From: Isoetes taiwanensis
Taxonomy: Eukaryota; Streptophyta; Lycopodiopsida; Isoetales; Isoetaceae
Direction: 5' to 3'
Assembly: GCA_021234155.1 (NCBI GenBank)
Contig: JAJEKV010000331.1
Span: 186,001 to 250,000, forward strand
Length of the DNA stretch: 64,000 nt
The first letter of the stretch is position 1. Every line of letters begins with the position of its first letter. Made by a program: the position numbers and the translations under genes. The notes below the pieces were generated by a model. It was not told the DNA's origin. It ran no database searches and saw only the letters and a program-made list of their open reading frames with translations. Below, piece by piece: positions 58,389 through 64,000 of the stretch.

Positions 58389-58548
58389 TTGGAAAAAGTC
58401 ATGAGCACAAATTTCATATTTTATTTGTGCTTGTAATTAACAACATCAAAATATTTTGAAGCTAGTTCTAATTAAAAGTGCAAAGTGCTTTTAAGGTAGC
58501 TATACATAAAAGTGCAACACACCTAAGGTCACACTAAATAACATAATA
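58389..58548. repeat. Dispersed repeat, copy B
   Basis: Nearly identical to 52,374-52,535. It is followed about 400 bp later by a Helitron 3' end, so the repeat may be Helitron internal sequence. Confidence 0.9.
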
Positions 58549-58952
58549 AAAGCAACCTTCAACATGGTGGTGTTGTTCACAACTCGTCCATAGCCACATT
58601 ACATCCATATTCATGTACAAGCAGTAAGAGAAAGTGTTATGAGATTTAGTCAGTGACTATGTGAAATTTAGCATAACATCAACAACCCATGGACATGGAT
58701 ACTTGCAATCTACATGTTCGCAAAATGATCAAATGGCCAAGAAGTTGTTCTATGAAGATGCACAATTTCCCAATATCTATAGGTTCCCAAATTATGATCA
58801 TCAACGTTGGGCATCGCTACTAGTCCAAATACATTGTTGGGCATAGAGCAACCCTCTATACTTGCATTGAAAAGCATGTATACGTGTTTTGCATGATTCT
58901 TTATTGCAAGTTCATGTTAAAACCTGGCTCCCTCTGCATTATTACGTTATAG

Positions 58953-58979
58953 CCCAGCAATGCTGGGGACTTTTTCTAG
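58953..58979 (+). mobile_element. Helitron 3' terminus (unpaired)
   Basis: The hairpin CCCAGCA A TGCTGGG is followed by GACTTTTT and CTAG (58,976-58,979), then T. It is the same family as the ends at 45,305, 48,904 and 52,319. The 5' end was not located. Confidence 0.65.
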
Positions 58980-60000
58980 TATTTTCATATTGAGATTTAC
59001 AAAAATAAAGACACTATGAAAATTCCAGGTGAAGAACATACATACAGTGTAAAAAAGAAAACCTAGAGAAAAAGGGGCCACATACCTCGCCTTCTAGGTA
59101 GAAAGTCAGATGTGGGATGAAATCATTTTTCAGTGCGAGCCTCTGCTCCTCAAACCTAGAAGAAAAGACAAGATTATACTTGAAGAATAGGCGGCTTTAA
59201 GAAGACACAAAAAAAAAAAAAAAAAAAAAAGAGAAGGAAGAAGTGAAGAGTAATCGTCCTTGGCATCTTCGCCCCCCTCGCAACAAACGCTGCTCCTTAT
59301 ATTTATTTTCCTCCATCTTTGTATTTTTTTTTCCCGCCGAGATGAGAGCTGGTTGGCAATGCATTCGGACATCTATGGTTTGTCGAAGAGAGGTGCAGCC
59401 ATCCTCTAGTTTGCTGGACAAGCTGGATTGGTTGCATTCAATTTTGTATAAAGCAATGTAGTGGCTGATAACGGCCTGAAAATGGGTCATATAATTATAT
59501 AGGTTTGAAAAATTGCATCATCTACGCAAACTATCGTTAATCGAAATTGAGTTATTTTACCAAAACAACTATACGGTCCACCACCTTGCTAGATAGATGT
59601 TTGGTCGTCTGATATGAAAGGCACATATGGGTGCAAAATCGGTACTGGGTAGCAGAAATCATCGTTCGGACGCCGCTTACAAGTGCTTAAAATCGGCGTG
59701 TTTTAAACACACGACGTGCGTGATTGATCAATTGATATGTAGGGGCTTGGCGCGCCCATCAAATGACATTTGAGAGAATCATGAGCTTGAATGGTGCGGA
59801 AACATGAATGCACAGAGTCCGCCATATTCGTGGATGGCGGGCTTACCCATCTTAAATTCAAGCAAAATAGAGGGACTAATTGTTTCCAAGAATTGCCTAA
59901 ACCGAAATTCAACAATTTGCCCTCACCAATTTTGCAATACACATACATCCGGGAGAGATGAAACACAATTCCTCTCCCCGTTCACTTTACAAAACCATTG
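58980..60000. other. No gene; A-run
   Basis: A 22-nt A-run lies at 59,209-59,230 inside AG-rich DNA. It could be the tail of a retroelement, but no flanking duplication or LINE/SINE body was seen. Frames are short and unrecognised. Confidence 0.4.
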
Positions 60001-62640
60001 ATGCAGCAAGGAAGAGAGATCAGAGGCAGAGATTGTATGCAAAGAAGGTAGCAATGAAGAAGAATTCCCCTTCTAAAGATTCGCCTTCAACCGCAGAATA
60101 AGAGAAATTTCAGGAGAAATTTTTGAAGTATTCAACCAAATTAGTACAAATGTTGATGACAATGACAAAGGCGAATCCTTGCCCGGTCTTCTTTGGAGGG
60201 CAAAGGGATTTACCAATTGCTTCTATAAAGAAATCTAAACAGGTTACTATGGCCGAGCAAATGGTGAAGGATTTGAAGGAAACAATGCAAGAACAGAGGA
60301 ATCATGACATGCTTCGTGCAAGGAAGTCCACCTTGATAATGGCAGCAGCAGGTACAAATGGTGTCAAGCCTATGAACCAAACAGAAGTGGCCAGATTGCT
60401 CAACATCCCCAGAAAAACAATTTCAAATGCTTTTCAAAAAAGGGTGCAAGCTAACAAAGGGGAAGGACCTTGGTCAATGTTCAGGAGGAGGAAGCAGATG
60501 GATAGCATGTTAGATTACAATAGAGAAGCTGTTCTCAAGTTCTGGACAGAGAATACAAGAGTTTCTCCATACAAGAAAGACGTGAGGAGGTATGTATCAG
60601 AGACATGAATAAAGATGGAACATTCAGTTCACCTTCTTGAAGTCAGCCAAGTAAGTATTCATCCTATATTGTAGGGTTCATTATATGTAGCATTTATTTG
60701 GCATTCACACGATTCCCTGTAGTTGCAATTCTACCTTAGGTTTAGAGAGGAGAATCCTGATATCAAAATTGCATTGCAGACTTTTGAGAGGCATACATGA
60801 AAAGGCAATGCGTGAAAGGCATACATGCTGTTGCATCTACCACTTAAAATTTGAATACATCATGCAGGGATTGAACAACATGAGAAAATCGGGTGGAGTT
60901 CATGACAATTGCAACTGCCACTATGATATTTGTGGCCCCGGCCCGTAATGTGCAGCCAACGAGCATACAATCAAGTGCACCGGTGATTTATGGAGACAAG
61001 TGGTCTGCAAAGAAAGGTGATGATGAGGAGTGGTTTGATCATAACTGCTTGATGTTGGCGTGTAAAAAATGTGGGTTGGATAGAATTAGAAAATGTCCAC
61101 AGGAAATGGATGGCACGGGTTCATTACTAGTTACTTGGTAGACATTTGAAAAGCAACATGTGGACGGAGACGAGAATTGAGGGGATCCAAGAAAGGCTTT
61201 GAGGTACAAACCATCTTAAGATTATCTACGGAAGGAGAGAAGTCCCAAAGAGTTTCAAAAGGATGTGAAGAAGGTAATATCAGATTTTGTTCCACACAAT
61301 TACATAGCACATTGGCAGGCCAATCAGTTTAAACAGTGTGTGTCATCATTTCCAGAAGATACAATTGTATCTGTTATTGAATTTGCAGAAAATTACAGCA
61401 TCAAGATCCAGAATGAGCCCCAGTCAATGCACTGGCATACAAACCAAGTTTCTATACTTGATAGACATGACTAAAGTGCTGATATTCCTGTTCCTGTGCA
61501 GACAGAAGAAGACTGTCCAAAGAAGAAAAAAAAGAACAGAAGATTGGAGCAGATCAGGAATAGACTCAACAATGGTAGGAAGATCATAAAAGAGACTCAC
61601 TTTTACATTTGTGATGATAAAGTGCATGACTCATTATTTGTGGAACACTGCCTACAAAAGCATGCTACATGGCTTAAGGAAGGGAAATAGAGTATGAGAA
61701 GCATTGGGTTTGGAGTGATGGTGCTCATCACAATTCAAGTCAACAAAACCTTTTTTTTTCTTAGGCGGTACTTCACAATGAATGACAAGGAAATAGTGTA
61801 GAACTACTTTGCCTTTGCTCATGGTAAAGGTGAACATGATGGTGTGTCTTTGTTATCAAAAGGTCTGCTAAGTAAGGAACAACTCAAACCCAATGGTGTG
61901 CAACTCGGAGGCATGCTAAAGATATTGTAAAATTTACAGGTGCATATTTCAGATCTACCAGTTGATGAAACAGATGAGATCAAAAGATATTTTTGGGAAA
62001 TTGAACTCTTTGTTGTGGCAAACATGCAAGAATATGAAATTGAAACACTTAAAAGCACAAAGAAGATTCATCAGATCGGACTGCTGCCAGGAGTAGACCA
62101 AACATGCTTGCTCATAGATGCTTGTCATGTTTTACGCTTGTTTTGCATGGATCGAGAATTGGGACTCCTGCATCAATACAGGTAGATTTGGAAAGTGGGA
62201 GGTAAATGACTTAAAGGAGTTGAGAAGAAAAGGAGACTCTTGAACAAGCCAATGAATGGATCGGTAATTTGATAGAGGTAGGTGACAGTTTTGCGGTGAA
62301 TCTTTGAGATAGACAATTCAGAGGAGGGGTGTGGACTTCTACATCCTCAAGTGCATGTAACCCAAATGCACACTTGAAGATTCATACAAAGATGGATGGG
62401 GGCAAAACTTTGGAGTGCATGAGGTTATCTTAAGTGGACAAGATTATCAATTCTTGGGTAATTTCAAGTACATGTTGCTCATTAAACAACCCGGCGCCTC
62501 AGGTAACGACCCACGTGGTAAGATATCCTAAAATTGATATGGACAAAATAGAAGGCATGAGACATGTACAAAATTTCACGGGGAGACCCATGAAAAATTA
62601 TGGCCGGTCTCCCAATAACCACGTAATTCTTTGACACTTA
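60001..62640 (+). pseudogene. DDE-type transposase, decayed copy 2
   Basis: A 161-codon frame (60,123-60,608) carries a helix-turn-helix (MNQTEVARLLNIPRKTISNA, about residues 96-115), then GPWSMFRRRKQ and FWTENTRVSPYKKDV. A zinc-knuckle-like EEWFDHNCLMLACKKCG follows near 61,030. The core runs VPHNYIAHWQANQFKQ, VIEFAENYSIKIQNEPQSMH near 61,375-61,430, a frame change, then KETHFYICDDKVHDSLFVEH, and AHGKGEHDG near 61,820. The C-terminal WIGNLIEVGDSFAV and KDGWGQNFGVHE match the C-terminus of copy 1. The first acid of the expected DFAENY is E here, and the WSDG segment (WSDGAHHNSSQ) carries an insertion before SSQ. The order of blocks is the same as at 10,481-13,861 in the opposite orientation. 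No terminal inverted repeats were confirmed. Confidence 0.75.
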
Positions 62641-62952
62641 ACCAAATTGATTTAATTCTTTTGCAAGTGATTTGTTGTTCCAAAGACCTAAACACGTAAG
62701 CACACATTTGTATATATATTAATAATAGTGAGGATGCACAAGGGTGGTGTGCATGGACACGTGCCGAAATGAAGATTGAATTGTTGTTTAAGAATGTACA
62801 TTTGTGACATTGGAATAACATTCAATTATTTATTTTGGTACCATCACTGATATGGGGGCATGCTAGGGGGAGTGGTCCAGGAAAAAAAAGAGACTAAGGC
62901 AATGGGGCATTTGGAAAAATAATGGTTACAAGATATCATGGGAAAAAAGGGG
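62641..62952. other. No gene seen
   Basis: AT-rich flank between the transposase copy and the long foldback. It contains a TATATATATT word and A-runs. Confidence 0.45.
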
Positions 62953-63178
62953 GCAAGGTATTTTACACGACCATTAAAGCAAAAGATAAGGGAGATATTT
63001 TAAAAGAAAGGGATATCTCTTAAGTCGGCAAGGCAAATGTCAAAATAGTTGCTCGAAACTTGCGTGAACCTATTTTGACATTTGCCTTGCCGACTTAAGA
63101 GATATCCCTTTTTCTTTAAAATATCTCCCTTATCTTTTGCTTTAATGGTCGTGTAAAATACCTTGCGCAAGGTATTTT
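62953..63178. mobile_element. Long near-perfect foldback (MITE-like)
   Basis: The left arm 62,953-63,048 begins GCAAGGTATTTTACACGACC and is complementary to the right arm 63,070-63,166 along about 96 bp, with only small length differences in an A/T run. The spacer of 21 nt is 63,049-63,069. Directly after it, GCAAGGTATTTT is repeated in the left-arm orientation, forming a perfect 24-bp palindrome at 63,155-63,178. The near-perfect pairing means recent formation. A transcript would give a long dsRNA stem. Confidence 0.85.
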
Positions 63179-63399
63179 GGGTCTTGGGGTTCAAAAAAGT
63201 GCGACAAGTGGAAGCGGAGAAAGCATGTTAAGCAGCGCCCGACGCACCTTTTCGATTTCCGCGCGCCTTTTCGCGAACAATGATTTTGCGGGTAGCCATC
63301 TCATCGATCCAAAGCAATTTGCTAAAAACGGATCATGGCGTTCCCCTCTCCAAGCACCTCTCCCGCTCTCCCGCTCTCCAATCTAAGATTTGTAGTTGA

Positions 63400-63960
63400 A
63401 TCTTAGATTCTTGTTTCGGTGTGGAGGTTTTGAATTGAGGTTGTGGCTTCCAACACGTGTTGGAAGCTGGAATTCTTAATATCGTAGAGGTGTTTAGAAT
63501 GTGAGCTTCTAGAAAAACACCTTTCTCAAGTTTAAGACGTGGCTTTGCTTCCAACTTGAGTTGGAAATCTTATGTTCTAATGATGTTCTAATGATGGAAG
63601 TTGGTTTTGTAATGAGGTTGTGGCTTCCAACATGTGTTGGTTGGAAGTTGGATTTTGGAATGGGAGCTTTTAGATCAACACCATTTTCAAGTCTCACTTC
63701 CAACATAAGTTCTTTTTGTTCTGATGATGAAGGTTTAAGAAAAATCTTTAGACAAGCACTTTTGTTTCAACCCCTAAGTTGTTGCCTTTTCAATGGTTGG
63801 AAGTTGTAGGTTGAATTTAAAGGTTGAAATAAATACCTTTTTCAAGTTTATATTGTGGTGGTAGTGGAATCTTAGCTTTATGTTTTAATGTAGACGTTTT
63901 TGAAATGAGGTTGTAACATTTGGAAGTGATGTTACAACATCACTTTTAATGTTTGAAATT
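63400..63960. repeat. Degenerate repeats with a 20-bp palindrome
   Basis: GAGGTTGTGGCTTCCAACA recurs near 63,437 and 63,615, and a weaker GAGGTTGTAAC near 63,907. Each is followed by similar GGAATTCT/GGATTTTGG and GTGAGCTT/GGGAGCTT words. CTTCCAACACGTGTTGGAAG at 63,447-63,466 is a perfect palindrome with a central CACGTG, and related CTTCCAAC/GTTGGAA pairs occur at about 63,548 and 63,628. No gene was seen. Confidence 0.7.
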
Positions 63961-64000
63961 GGAATTCTAAGCATTATAGAGCACTTAAACTCTAAGCTGT

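Noticed and set aside
59209-59230. A-run as a LINE or SINE tail
   Set aside because: No flanking target-site duplication and no element body upstream were seen.

Overview
The window looks like gene-poor, transposon-riddled nuclear DNA of a land plant, most likely a large-genome seed-free plant such as a fern. The host call is an inference. It rests on plant-type gene fragments (a PP5-type phosphatase with introns, a PPR protein, an LRR receptor-kinase piece, a serine carboxypeptidase-like piece), AT-rich non-coding DNA, and Helitrons of the plant kind. Almost every recognisable protein-coding segment is broken by frameshifts, stops or internal loss. The one clearly open, non-repetitive frame of good length is a 256-codon gene on the minus strand (18,686-19,456) whose family I do not recognise.

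Layout. 1-5.3 kb: a PP5 phosphatase pseudogene and a Helitron 3' end. 5.3-7.1 kb: no gene. 7.1-10.3 kb: a decayed plus-strand gene with a coiled coil, a RING-like motif, a basic linker and an FCP1-type phosphatase homology region. 10.5-13.9 kb: a decayed minus-strand DDE-type transposase. 14.7-15.3 kb: a 5'-truncated LINE on the minus strand with an 11-bp target-site duplication. 18.7-21.5 kb: the 256-codon gene and a broken, divergently oriented relative. 22.7-24.7 kb: an unrecognised minus-strand pseudogene and a carboxypeptidase fragment. 33.4-34.2 kb: a PPR pseudogene. 34.6-37.5 kb: a Helitron carrying LRR and importin-beta fragments. 37.9-39.9 kb: a 19-bp satellite. 40.5-43.2 kb: several local tandem duplications. 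43.4-52.3 kb: a cluster of Helitrons filled with purine-rich DNA, plus a second FCP1-type fragment. 53.5-54.6 kb: a tandem duplication. 60.0-62.6 kb: a second decayed copy of the DDE transposase. 62.95-63.18 kb: a long near-perfect foldback.

The main organising theme is Helitron activity. Nine 3' termini share a short GC-rich hairpin followed by CTAG and then T. Three of them pair with 5' termini beginning TC after an A, defining full-length non-autonomous elements at 34,630-37,490, 43,401-45,305 and 50,440-52,319. One element carries fragments of two host genes. Two carry about 1.5-1.7 kb of almost pure purine on the Helitron sense strand. A third purine-rich structure (46,312-48,904) has two outward-facing 3' ends and no visible 5' end. 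No Helitron Rep/helicase gene is present, so mobilisation would need a protein encoded elsewhere.

All coordinates and similarity statements are by eye. No database search or alignment was run.
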